A stretch of 64,000 nt of DNA from Ruminococcaceae bacterium YAD3003 (GTDB lineage Bacteria; Bacillota; Clostridia; Saccharofermentanales; Saccharofermentanaceae). The notes beneath the pieces are model-generated. The model was not told where the DNA came from and did not search any database. It saw only the letters and a list, made by a program, of their open reading frames with translations. The translations under genes and the position numbers were made by a program. Of the stretch, positions 36,223-44,179 are shown one piece after another. Within the stretch, counting starts at the first letter, position 1. Each line of letters begins with the position of its first letter. The stretch lies in NCBI GenBank assembly GCA_900107185.1, contig FNPA01000007.1:109115-173114 (forward strand), given 5' to 3'.

Positions 36223-36711
36223 TTATTCCCCCTTTGTTATCTCCATAAATACGTCAACATCATCACGCTCGTATTCCTTAAATCCGCAGTTCTCATATAC
36301 ATGAATTGCACGCGGGTTATTAACGTATACGCCAAGATAGATTCTGTTAAGGCCCAGTTCGTTAAATCCGTACTCTACAGACCTCTTGAGCGCTTCCGTT
36401 CCATATCCCTTGTTCTGCATAGAGGTTGTAATTACTATTCCCCATTCAGCCTCTTCGAAAACACGGTTAAAGAATTCAATATTACCTATAAATTTGTTAG
36501 TGCCTTTCTCCAGCATCGAGAACATCGTTGCATTGTTATCCATTTTATCTTTGATGTAGTCGATCTCCTGCTGTTCAGTGAGAGGCTCACTCCTCTCTCC
36601 AATGAAACGCGCTACGTTATCAATATCATTGACCATCTCAAGATAATCCAGCACCAGATCAAATGACGGTCTTACATAAACTATATTTTCAGATTCAAAA
36701 ATCACATTCAT
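36223..36711 (-). CDS. GNAT acetyltransferase, RimJ/RimL type
   Basis: A 162-aa GNAT of the RimJ/RimL-like group. The acetyl-CoA loop is ITTSMQNKGYGTEALKRSVE (~93-112), followed by LGVYVNNPRAIHVYENCGF, the family's most conserved block. Members often acetylate protein N-termini, but many act on small amines. The ribosome site is weak. The end of the gene carries the strong AAAGGGGG that serves the following short HIT-like frame. Confidence 0.9.
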   Translation of the reverse strand: MNVIFESENIVYVRPSFDLVLDYLEMVNDIDNVARFIGERSEPLTEQQEIDYIKDKMDNNATMFSMLEKGTNKFIGNIEFFNRVFEEAEWGIVITTSMQNKGYGTEALKRSVEYGFNELGLNRIYLGVYVNNPRAIHVYENCGFKEYERDDVDVFMEITKGE

Positions 36712-36724
36712 ATTTATCTATATA

Positions 36725-37207
36725 TTACAAATCAATCTTCATATATCCGCATGTGAACGGGAAGAAATCAAACTTATGTGTTCCAAGATGCATGGCTCCG
36801 TTTGCTTCATACCACTTGCGGAGCACCTGGTTCTCTTCAACGATACCGAAGTTCAGCACCTTGCACCCAGCCTTGCGCGCCTCATCTGAAGCATGCTTAA
36901 GGAGCTCTTTGCCGATACCTTTATGTCTGTACTCAGGCAAGACTGCCAGATTGTTTAATTCACACTCACCATTCTCCTGAAAAAGCAGCGAATAGTATCC
37001 ACACAACACACCGTCATCTTCAAAGACAAACATCGGCCGGTGCTCACCTTCAAAATGCCATAAAAGTTTTTCTTCGTTTGTGGCAAAAGCCGTGAACCTC
37101 GGAGCATTCTCTTCCGTAATGCCATGATTATCAGCCACGGTCTTAAAACTTTTTCTGATTATCTCTACGCACTGAGGAATCTCTTCCTTCTTCATTTCCC
37201 TTATCAT
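36725..37207 (-). CDS. GNAT family N-acetyltransferase
   Basis: A 160-aa GNAT. Motif A is LPEYRHKGIGKELLKHASDE (~87-106), with CELNNLAV before it and the ending KWYEANGAMHLGTHKF. It starts with an ATG overlapping the upstream GNAT stop by four bases (ATGA), with a GGAG site inside that gene. Substrate unknown. Confidence 0.88.
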   Translation of the reverse strand: MIREMKKEEIPQCVEIIRKSFKTVADNHGITEENAPRFTAFATNEEKLLWHFEGEHRPMFVFEDDGVLCGYYSLLFQENGECELNNLAVLPEYRHKGIGKELLKHASDEARKAGCKVLNFGIVEENQVLRKWYEANGAMHLGTHKFDFFPFTCGYMKIDL

Positions 37208-37668
37208 GTCGCATCTCCGTTTCTGACGCTCTTATAGAGGCTCACATGCAGTTCAAGGTCGTTGTAACCATTCTTCTTGTAGAATCGGTAAGAAGGCTTA
37301 TCCATGTCTGTCTGAAGGAATATGCCGGCAAGTCCCTGTTTCCTGATCTCATCTTCGATCAGCGACATGAAATGAGATCCGATACCCTTGCCCTGGATCG
37401 TGGGATCGACACAGAATTCTTCGATGTTATAGTTGGTGCCTTCCCACCAGTGGCGGACGGAGCCCAAAGAAACGGCTGCCAGTTTTCCATCTATAAGAAG
37501 GCCGTAATTAAGGCCTTTGAAATATGCTGCAACATCTTTTATATAATTCTCCAGCTGGGCACGATCACTCCAGTCATCGTTCCACGGTTCACCCATAAAC
37601 GCATTTTTATAGAGTTCCGCAATTGAAGGAAGATATGATTCATCCAGCTCTATAAACTCTTCTCTCAT
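37204..37668 (-). CDS. GNAT family N-acetyltransferase
   Basis: A 154-aa GNAT. The acetyl-CoA loop is VDPTIQGKGIGSHFMSLIED (~90-109), and LQTDMDKPSYRFYKKNGYND is the terminal block. I start it at MREEFIELDES because AAGGA lies upstream; the longer frame adds 39 residues unlike the family and runs through the terminator region. First gene of a minus-strand run that continues to 32.5 kb with small gaps or overlaps. Confidence 0.87.
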   Translation of the reverse strand: MREEFIELDESYLPSIAELYKNAFMGEPWNDDWSDRAQLENYIKDVAAYFKGLNYGLLIDGKLAAVSLGSVRHWWEGTNYNIEEFCVDPTIQGKGIGSHFMSLIEDEIRKQGLAGIFLQTDMDKPSYRFYKKNGYNDLELHVSLYKSVRNGDAT

Positions 37669-37738
37669 AAGATATCTATTCCTTATCATCTTTCGTTGTG
37701 TGCTTATTATACTTCTAATACTGCATTTAGCACCAAGT

Positions 37739-37772
37739 AAAAAAGCGGCAAAAGCATAATGCTGTTTGCCAC
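37739..37772 (-). terminator. Intrinsic terminator downstream of the small membrane protein gene
   Basis: A long interrupted stem (GGCAAA-A-GCAT / ATGC-TG-TTTGCC) is followed on the minus strand by GCTTTTTT. It would end transcription from the short gene at ~38.0 kb before the GNAT run. Confidence 0.8.
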
Positions 37773-37806
37773 TTTGTAAAACCAATCACACAATAACCGG
37801 CATTGG

Positions 37807-38004
37807 TTATTTCCCGGCAAGTACCTGTCGCTCTTCCCGTTGTTGTTTCCTTCTTATTTTCTTGAGTCTCTCCTCATCCCTATCCCTCATTATGAAGAAG
37901 ATAATTGAAGACAGTGCAATACACATAAGAGTCAGAATGACGCTCGCTGCTGCAGCTCTGTTATAGAGATAACTGCCGTAGAATGGAGGATATTCGGTGC
38001 TCAC
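37807..38004 (-). CDS. Hypothetical 65-aa membrane protein
   Basis: A GTG-started frame encodes a short N-terminus, one hydrophobic helix (~18-39, ASVILTLMCIALSSIIFFIM) and a strongly charged tail (RDRDEERLKKIRRKQQREER). That is a believable single-pass small protein. Support is the helix-then-positive topology and a terminator just downstream. Against it, no clear ribosome site precedes the GTG. Divergent from the plus-strand membrane protein gene. Confidence 0.45.
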   Translation of the reverse strand: MSTEYPPFYGSYLYNRAAAASVILTLMCIALSSIIFFIMRDRDEERLKKIRRKQQREERQVLAGK

Positions 38005-38068
38005 GGCATAAAGAAAGATATCATAGTATAATCATCTTATATACGCTTGTTATGCAAGGATTATAACG

Positions 38069-38788
38069 ATGAAAGATAAGAACAAAAAGCCTGCCAAAGT
38101 AAGCAAGTCAGAATTCATACTGACACTATTTGTTACGTTCTTTTTCAGGTCTTTTATCTTCTTATTCATACCCGGACTGATATTTATTATCGTCGGCATA
38201 TTCCGGAATGAATGCCTGATAATCGGAGCAGTTTTGTTGGCAATAGACTTAATTATCTCACTCTATTTCACAATAAAAGCGAGCAGACTGAAAGGCAGTC
38301 ACGAGATGTTCAATGCGATAGTCCAGGCTGCTGACGAGAACTCTGATGACGATTTAGATGAATTAAACACGAAACCTGATAAGGAAGATCTCTACAGTGA
38401 GAGAGCACATGAACTGAGACGAACAGCATCTGATGCTAAGTCCGTCAGAGATGTTTTCGAGCTATATAAAAAAGATATTGCTGACATGGCGCTCACAGAT
38501 GAGACCTGCACTGTATACATCAAGAAGGAAAAGTATTTCTTTGATGACCAGATGCATTACGTAATTTCGTTTGACCGCATTAGAGAAATCAACGATGACA
38601 TAGAACAGCATATGTATATAGATATTCTCTTTGCTCCGGATAAGTTCGATCCTAAGATAGAGAATTCATTCGAATGCACACCTGATGGTGATGCAGCAGA
38701 GTTCTACGAACAGGTCGGATCTCACCTCGAAACAAATGGCCTCCTGGACCTTCTGATCGAAGATATTAATGTTGGGGCTTCCTACTGA
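38069..38788 (+). CDS. Hypothetical two-TM protein
   Basis: A 239-aa protein with a Lys-rich start, hydrophobic segments at ~18-44 and ~48-68, an acidic stretch (DENSDDDLDELNTK, ~90-103), and a C-terminal alpha/beta domain (~130-239). I recognise no family. AAGGA precedes the ATG, and a TATAAT at 38027-38032 could be its -10. It stands alone, divergent from the 65-aa protein and convergent with the 2H phosphoesterase. Confidence 0.75.
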   Translation: MKDKNKKPAKVSKSEFILTLFVTFFFRSFIFLFIPGLIFIIVGIFRNECLIIGAVLLAIDLIISLYFTIKASRLKGSHEMFNAIVQAADENSDDDLDELNTKPDKEDLYSERAHELRRTASDAKSVRDVFELYKKDIADMALTDETCTVYIKKEKYFFDDQMHYVISFDRIREINDDIEQHMYIDILFAPDKFDPKIENSFECTPDGDAAEFYEQVGSHLETNGLLDLLIEDINVGASY

Positions 38789-38873
38789 GCTTGAACCACA
38801 GAACAGTTACTGCTCCGTCATCCTCTTCACCCACGATATCATTCATATCCGCCTGTTTAAACTCCAACATATT

Positions 38874-39380
38874 TCACGCCTCGAGATTTACCATAGCAAT
38901 CTCTCTTGTCGGCCAGAATGCGCACAACTGCAGTTTTGTTATCTTTCCCATAAACGGCTGAAAGCTCTCAACAAAAAACGGCATGGCTCTTTGTATTATC
39001 ACGGGTTCATCTATAAGGATCGTTGCATGAGGTGTCCATGAATATTGCTCATATTTTTCTGTCTTGATCGACTTGCGAAGCTCTAACAGATCAGCCGGAT
39101 TCATATCAGGAGCAGCATAAAGAACACTTCCTCCGGCGAATAAACCAATGTGACTGATGTGCACAGGAACCGCCTTAAAATTCTTTGCCAGCTCATTCAT
39201 CTCACTGACAGCTTCTGACTCCTTATCCAATGAAAAACAGGCGAGGCTGATATGGAAAGGAAGGTTCGGGGTTTGTTTTCCTACAAAGCCTTCTGCATGA
39301 AGTTTTTCATACCAACCGCTCATAATACGTTGCGATTCATCATCAAAATCTGCCATTAACATTAAAAACTCTTCTGCCAT
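38874..39380 (-). CDS. 2'-5' RNA ligase-like 2H phosphoesterase
   Basis: A 168-aa protein of the LigT/2H superfamily. The two catalytic HxS/T motifs are FHISLA (~43-48) and PHATILI (~117-123), spaced as in the family. Members hydrolyse or ligate 2',3'- or 2',5'-cyclic phosphodiesters such as tRNA ends or cyclic nucleotides; no neighbour narrows this. GGGGAAA precedes the ATG. Monocistronic. Confidence 0.85.
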   Translation of the reverse strand: MAEEFLMLMADFDDESQRIMSGWYEKLHAEGFVGKQTPNLPFHISLACFSLDKESEAVSEMNELAKNFKAVPVHISHIGLFAGGSVLYAAPDMNPADLLELRKSIKTEKYEQYSWTPHATILIDEPVIIQRAMPFFVESFQPFMGKITKLQLCAFWPTREIAMVNLEA

Positions 39381-39434
39381 ATTCTATTTCCCCAAAACAT
39401 ATTATATTCAGGTCATTATATCATTCCGGAAATC

Positions 39435-39463
39435 TTGACATAAACAGACTACTGATGTTTAAT
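39435..39463 (+). promoter_or_regulatory. SigmaA promoter
   Basis: A perfect TTGACA and TTTAAT lie 17 bases apart, with the -10 ending 36 bases before the next ATG. The best textbook promoter in the window. It drives the two small membrane protein genes that follow. Confidence 0.75.
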
Positions 39464-39499
39464 CACTACTGCATTTTTAGTTATTTTTTCGGAGGGCAT

Positions 39500-39967
39500 A
39501 TGGCTGCTGATGTTAAATTTTCAGTAAAAAGAGCAACTGATGACCAGTCTCTTATTCCCACTAATGTAAATGTGGAACTCGAACAGAAATTTCTTAAAAA
39601 ATCCAAAGCGGATGCAATAAAACTTATTCCTATCTCATTTGGTGTATCAGCAGTAGTTATTGCTATTATTGTTTTACTTGTTACTTTCCTGAGAATCTTC
39701 GCTATAAGTACATTTGCTATTCTCTGCATCATTCTCCCGATATATGGAATATACAATGCTGTTGCTACATCCAAAGCTATTAAGAATCATGACTACGAAT
39801 TCTTTTATGGCGAAGTAACCGGTAAGACCGACAATGGCAATTACATTATAAAAGGGCTTGAAGACCAGAAGATATCTGTTCTGTTCGGCAAAAAGGAATA
39901 CAACGCAGGCGATCGTGTAATCGTAGCCAGAATGAAGGATGAGCTGAACCTGATTTCTGAAGAATAA
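39500..39967 (+). CDS. Hypothetical two-TM protein with OB-like tail
   Basis: A 155-aa protein with two adjacent hydrophobic segments (~52-100). A short beta-rich C-terminus follows (GEVTGKTDNGNYIIKGL..ISVLFGKKEYNAGDRVIVARMK) that reads like a small SH3/OB-type barrel. Family not recognised. The ATG after GGAGG at 7 bases is preferred to an earlier in-frame ATG without a site. Cotranscribed with the next gene (17-base gap). Confidence 0.75.
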   Translation: MAADVKFSVKRATDDQSLIPTNVNVELEQKFLKKSKADAIKLIPISFGVSAVVIAIIVLLVTFLRIFAISTFAILCIILPIYGIYNAVATSKAIKNHDYEFFYGEVTGKTDNGNYIIKGLEDQKISVLFGKKEYNAGDRVIVARMKDELNLISEE

Positions 39968-39984
39968 TATAAGGAGACTGATAT

Positions 39985-40410
39985 ATGAGCAGCACCAAAC
40001 ACAAATGGTTCAGCGTATGGAAGATAATCGCTCTCGTTATCTCAATCGGCGCGCTCATATACAGAATTATTTCTAACGTAATTAATATCTACGGGATATC
40101 TGAATATTGGCATGATCTGATGGTGCTTTATATGTCCATCTATCTGGTATATGTTTTTACCGCTTTTATTTCCTTCACCAAAGGAAAACTGACATTTATT
40201 TTCTCTATCATAGCGGCAGTTTTATCAGCATTTATGCTCCTCTACGACGGATTTACGGCTTTTATTTATATGGTAAGCACTCATCACTATACATATTCGG
40301 AAATGGGTTATCTGCCCCTCGGAAATTTCATGCTCCTTTTGGCGAGCATTTTCAACTTCCTGGGATTTATTAGCATCTGGAAACGCGAGAGAAAACAGGT
40401 CGCAACTTAA
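39985..40410 (+). CDS. Hypothetical four-TM membrane protein
   Basis: A 141-aa protein with four hydrophobic segments (~10-30, ~45-65, ~68-92, ~110-130) and a basic C-terminus. No recognised family. AAGGAG precedes the ATG. It follows the preceding membrane protein by 17 bases and probably shares its promoter. The ~100 bases between its end and the convergent esterase hold only a weak CAACGG/CCGTTG hairpin. Confidence 0.7.
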   Translation: MSSTKHKWFSVWKIIALVISIGALIYRIISNVINIYGISEYWHDLMVLYMSIYLVYVFTAFISFTKGKLTFIFSIIAAVLSAFMLLYDGFTAFIYMVSTHHYTYSEMGYLPLGNFMLLLASIFNFLGFISIWKRERKQVAT

Positions 40411-40513
40411 TCTTTCAACGGGCAAACAACTATCCATCCGTTGTATTCGTATTACACTCCGATAATTTCAAATAACTGTTTTGGTTCTAAACAATTATAT
40501 GTAGCTATAGTGG

Positions 40514-41839
40514 TTATTTACTCTGATAAGAAATCCATTCCCACAGAGATAATCCGTCGTCATAACATTCGTTATTAAAAAAATATATCCATGAGAAATG
40601 TCCCAGATACTGATTACCCAACGAATCATGAACACCATCAAATACAGTGACGCGAACCTCTTCACATCCGGCATTTTCCAATCTCTTAATTAAGGGTTCT
40701 TCGTATAATGAAGGCACTACAGTCTGATCATCCTTGGAATATACAAACCACATCGGAATATCTTTTATTGCTTTAAGTTCCTCATCAGATATTTGTTCAG
40801 GCTCATAGATCTCACAAACCAGATATGATGCGGCATAATAATCAGGATAATGTATTAACAGATCCAAAGACATAAAACCACCGTTCGAGCCGCCTCCGAT
40901 TATTATCCTGTCAGGATCAATATAATTAGATCTTACAAACTCTTCGATCAATTCCTGCAGATCATGCAGATACAATGAATGATCACCCGGATTCCCGTTG
41001 TCGAAATATGCGCCTGATTCATTTCTTTTCCAGTATTCCGCTGTCTGTGGAACCAGAATATAAGCCCCGTCCATAATACCCTGGAATTCGTCACCCATGA
41101 GTGCTACAGTCTTGGTTCCATACATGGTTATCCGGGGATCCGTACCACCTTCTCCCGCACCATGAAGCCAAATGACCAATGGTCTTCTGTTTTCTTCGGA
41201 TGCATTAGAAGGAGCAAAGGATGCATATGTCAATGTATTGCCTTCACTGCCTGTGAACACACCATTTGTATCAGCATTCGCTATTTCAGGCATAAGAACA
41301 GTATCAGGATCAGGTTCGTTTTTAAACGATACAGGTTCAACGTTCAAAGACACGGCCGTCTTATCAGACAGTAACAGAGTATTTCCTTTTTGCATCGTAA
41401 CTTCCAGTGAATACTCCTTTGCCCACTTATTGAAACCGGAGTTTTGATCGTAGAAAAAAGGCGACCCTTCTGTGGATGAATAACTGAGTTCCAAAGTTAT
41501 AGTATTAGCAGCAAAACCGGAAGATGTATCAACAGGATTTCCTGAATCATCAGAAAAATAAACATCAGAAACAGAACGGACCGTTGTTTCCGGAATTAAA
41601 CTGCTTTTCTTTATTTCCTTAACAGTGAACATTTCAGGACTTAATTCCTGATCTTTATCGAGGTCTTCCGGAACGGTAACTATTACCTTCGTTACCGCAG
41701 GACCCCAATCGCATCCCATAACAACTATTTTCCCTGCACCTGATATTGAATCAGCACTGTTGGCCGAACCACATGCAGACAGTAACGCCAGAGATACTAT
41801 TCCTGCCAATACAATTAATAACGTTCTGATATTACGCAT
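40514..41839 (-). CDS. Lipoprotein esterase / PHB-depolymerase-like hydrolase
   Basis: A 441-aa secreted lipoprotein. The signal peptide ends in LSAC (lipid-modified Cys ~23). Residues ~45-185 form a beta-rich accessory domain. The alpha/beta-hydrolase domain (~205-435) has the oxyanion segment IWLHGAGEGGTDP, the nucleophile elbow GGGSNGGFMSL, the acid in YSKDDQTVVPS and His in FDGVHDSLGN. It most resembles the carbohydrate-esterase/PHB depolymerase-like group anchored outside Gram-positive cells, which deacetylate or de-esterify polysaccharides; substrate inferred only. AGGAA precedes ATG. Confidence 0.87.
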   Translation of the reverse strand: MRNIRTLLIVLAGIVSLALLSACGSANSADSISGAGKIVVMGCDWGPAVTKVIVTVPEDLDKDQELSPEMFTVKEIKKSSLIPETTVRSVSDVYFSDDSGNPVDTSSGFAANTITLELSYSSTEGSPFFYDQNSGFNKWAKEYSLEVTMQKGNTLLLSDKTAVSLNVEPVSFKNEPDPDTVLMPEIANADTNGVFTGSEGNTLTYASFAPSNASEENRRPLVIWLHGAGEGGTDPRITMYGTKTVALMGDEFQGIMDGAYILVPQTAEYWKRNESGAYFDNGNPGDHSLYLHDLQELIEEFVRSNYIDPDRIIIGGGSNGGFMSLDLLIHYPDYYAASYLVCEIYEPEQISDEELKAIKDIPMWFVYSKDDQTVVPSLYEEPLIKRLENAGCEEVRVTVFDGVHDSLGNQYLGHFSWIYFFNNECYDDGLSLWEWISYQSK

Positions 41840-42009
41840 ATATTCATTCCTATCTATTTATTAAACTCCCCAAACACTTTAATTATACATTACCACCACG
41901 CATTCAAGAGAATGAGGCAAAATCGGAAAAGTATGCTTATCAGTCCAATAAACCATATCTTTTTGACACAGCTATAATAAAAATGACAACACTTTCCCAA
42001 GTCCCATAG

Positions 42010-42015
42010 TATAAT
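42010..42015 (+). promoter_or_regulatory. Candidate -10 element for the MFS transporter
   Basis: A perfect TATAAT lies 30 bases before the transporter ATG. The nearest -35-like hexamer (TGACAA) is 20 bases upstream, so promoter strength is uncertain. Confidence 0.4.
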
Positions 42016-42045
42016 TACACGCATCAATCACTTGGGCAGGTTAAT

Positions 42046-43242
42046 ATGTCAGATCGGAAAAAGTTCTGGACACTCAGATACATAATTATCAACGCGACTT
42101 ATTTTGCAGTGTATAGCGGCATCCACGCTTACGCTTCAGTATTCCTGCTCGAAAAAGGTTTTTCCAACACACTAATCGGCATTACATTAGCACTGGCAAA
42201 TATCCTGTCAGTTATTTTCCAGCCCATCGTTGCAGGTCTCATCGATAAGCAGGGAAAGCTCACAAACCGGAATGTATCGATGGCATCAACAGCATTGCTG
42301 CTCATTGGTTCGGTTCTGCTGCTCCTGATAAAGAACGGAACAGTTGTGATATTTCTGATTTTCGCACTGATATATATGGTTCAGATGGTATACCAGCCGA
42401 TTATCACGGCTATGTATTTTGAATATGAAGCGGCAGGATGCCACATCTATTACGGTCTCGCAAGAGGACTGGGCTCATGCGGATTTGCTATCGTATCTTT
42501 CTTTACGGGAAGAGCAATCGGATGGTTCGGCGTAAACATCCTCATGATATTGGACATTGTATTCCTGTCGATAGCACTGGTCGTTTTGTTCTTCTTCAAA
42601 AAGCCTGTTGTTGATATTCCTGCCCAGACAAAAACTGAAGTCGCACATAACAATCTCATAAGCTTTATCAAGACATATCCGGGATTTATGTTATTCGTTC
42701 TGGGCGCTGTATGTTTCTTCTTTGCACACAATGCGATCAACGACTACATGATCCAGATAATCACACCTTTGGGCGGTAATGAAACAAACATGGGTATCGC
42801 CGTAAGCTGCGCAGCATTTTTGGAACTGCCTGCTATGGCATTGATCAATAAGATAATGAAGAAGATTTCTGTCAAAAATCTTCTGCTTATCTCAGGAATC
42901 GCCTTTTTCATCAAGCATCTTTTGATGTTGATTGCGCCCAACATGGTCGTCGTTTATATCAGCCAGGCAATGCAGATGTTTGCATATGCTATCTTCATAC
43001 CTGCAGGCGCTTACTTCGTTAACCAGACAATGGCCAGACTCGACCAGGTCAAGGGCCAGGCATATATCAATTGTTCAATTACTTTAGGCGGTGTATTCTC
43101 CAGTCTCATCTGTGGCCGTCTCCTGGATGTCAAAGGCCCGCATTTCATGTTAATCGTAAGCGTGATCGTTACGCTCGCCGGACTCGTGATAGCAGTTGTC
43201 GCTCTGAAAGGTTTATCTAAGCATTCAACCCGGAATGCCTGA
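42046..43242 (+). CDS. Major facilitator superfamily transporter (MFS_1-like)
   Basis: A 398-aa transporter with about twelve hydrophobic segments. The loop after TM2 carries the MFS-A-like QPIVAGLIDKQGKLTNRNVS. Overall it resembles the 3-phenylpropionate/nucleoside-proton symporter-like branch (FWTLRYIIINATYFAVYSGI start), common in Lachnospiraceae and often taking up sugars or nucleosides. An AGG site precedes the ATG. Its end overlaps the convergent AraC regulator by 26 bases. Confidence 0.85.
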   Translation: MSDRKKFWTLRYIIINATYFAVYSGIHAYASVFLLEKGFSNTLIGITLALANILSVIFQPIVAGLIDKQGKLTNRNVSMASTALLLIGSVLLLLIKNGTVVIFLIFALIYMVQMVYQPIITAMYFEYEAAGCHIYYGLARGLGSCGFAIVSFFTGRAIGWFGVNILMILDIVFLSIALVVLFFFKKPVVDIPAQTKTEVAHNNLISFIKTYPGFMLFVLGAVCFFFAHNAINDYMIQIITPLGGNETNMGIAVSCAAFLELPAMALINKIMKKISVKNLLLISGIAFFIKHLLMLIAPNMVVVYISQAMQMFAYAIFIPAGAYFVNQTMARLDQVKGQAYINCSITLGGVFSSLICGRLLDVKGPHFMLIVSVIVTLAGLVIAVVALKGLSKHSTRNA

Positions 43243-43993
43243 ATGCACCGGGTGTCATGCCCGTTACTTTCGCGAATTGTCTGATGAAATGTTCGGTGCT
43301 CTTATAACCGCAAATATCCGCTATTTCAGCTACTGATCTGGACGTATATTTCAGCCTGTCTTTGGCGAACTTCACGCGCGCATTAATAACATCATCTATG
43401 GGACTGATGCCAAACGCTTCTTTATAAAGTGTCTGGAATCTAGTCCTTCCCAGATTAATGCGTTTGAGCATGGAATCTATATCCCAATCAAGTTCGGGAT
43501 GGAGCAGCATTTCACGCCTTAATGCCAGAAGTTCGTGATGGTAAGGTTTGTTCAATAAATCAATGTTGTCATCAGACAGTTTTGCAAACAACACCTTAAA
43601 CAGGCACAACATTTCAGGGTTATCTGTAGCCTTATTCGTATTACTCTCCCACGCGATTAATTTAAATAGATTATGGACAAAATCAGGATCTGCCGGCGAG
43701 AAAGGAACATTCGTAATCGGAAATGTCTCGATAAACTCTTCGTCGGTATCAAATCTAATCCAGTCATTTTTATATGGTTCTCCGGGTAGTGAACTGTAGT
43801 ACTTACGATGACCGGGAGTGAATAGAATTACGGATTTTGCGGGATATTGGCGAAGCTCGTTATCTACCCAGAACAATGCCGGAGTATGAGTAAACAGCAT
43901 ATGGTAACTCTCAAAACCGATTCGACCGCGCTCAGTATCGTAAACGAGCGATTCATGTTGGAAACTGTAGCCGGAATAAAGAACGTCAATCAC
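43217..43993 (-). CDS. AraC family regulator
   Basis: A 258-aa regulator with a GTG start after GGAGAG. The N-terminal ~140 residues are a cupin-like effector domain (QYPAKSVILFTPGHRKYYSS). The C-terminal double HTH (~165-258) ends with AEIADICGYKSTEHFIRQFA and VTGMTPGAFR, the AraC signature. It is divergent from the MATE pump gene with a palindrome between them, so that pump and itself are the likely targets. The MFS gene behind it converges and overlaps. Confidence 0.9.
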   Translation of the reverse strand: MIDVLYSGYSFQHESLVYDTERGRIGFESYHMLFTHTPALFWVDNELRQYPAKSVILFTPGHRKYYSSLPGEPYKNDWIRFDTDEEFIETFPITNVPFSPADPDFVHNLFKLIAWESNTNKATDNPEMLCLFKVLFAKLSDDNIDLLNKPYHHELLALRREMLLHPELDWDIDSMLKRINLGRTRFQTLYKEAFGISPIDDVINARVKFAKDRLKYTSRSVAEIADICGYKSTEHFIRQFAKVTGMTPGAFRHSGLNA

Positions 43994-44019
43994 CTGTATC
44001 TCTCCTTCCTATTCTCGAG

Positions 44020-44039
44020 TGTTGCACAAAAATGCAACA
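44020..44039. promoter_or_regulatory. Inverted repeat between AraC regulator and MATE gene
   Basis: TGTTGCA-N6-TGCAACA, perfect 7-bp arms, 27 bases from the AraC start and ~140 from MATE. A second short palindrome (AACAC-N5-GTGTT) lies just beyond. Candidate operator or leader hairpin. Confidence 0.45.
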
Positions 44040-44179
44040 TTTTTATATGATTTTCTAACACAGAAAGTGTTTTGTAAAGCGTTTAGTGAACAATACATCA
44101 ATTTTGTCGCACGAAAGTTCATTGCTCGTTCCTTATACAAAATGATAAAGTCTTGGCGATTTTGAAGAAAGGATCCGGG

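Noticed and set aside
38769..39041. 90-aa plus-strand frame after the two-TM gene
   Set aside because: Antisense to the 2H phosphoesterase with its intact catalytic motifs.
41963..41978. TTGACA and TATAAT close together before the MFS gene
   Set aside because: Only four bases separate them, far from the 16-18 needed; not a promoter pair.
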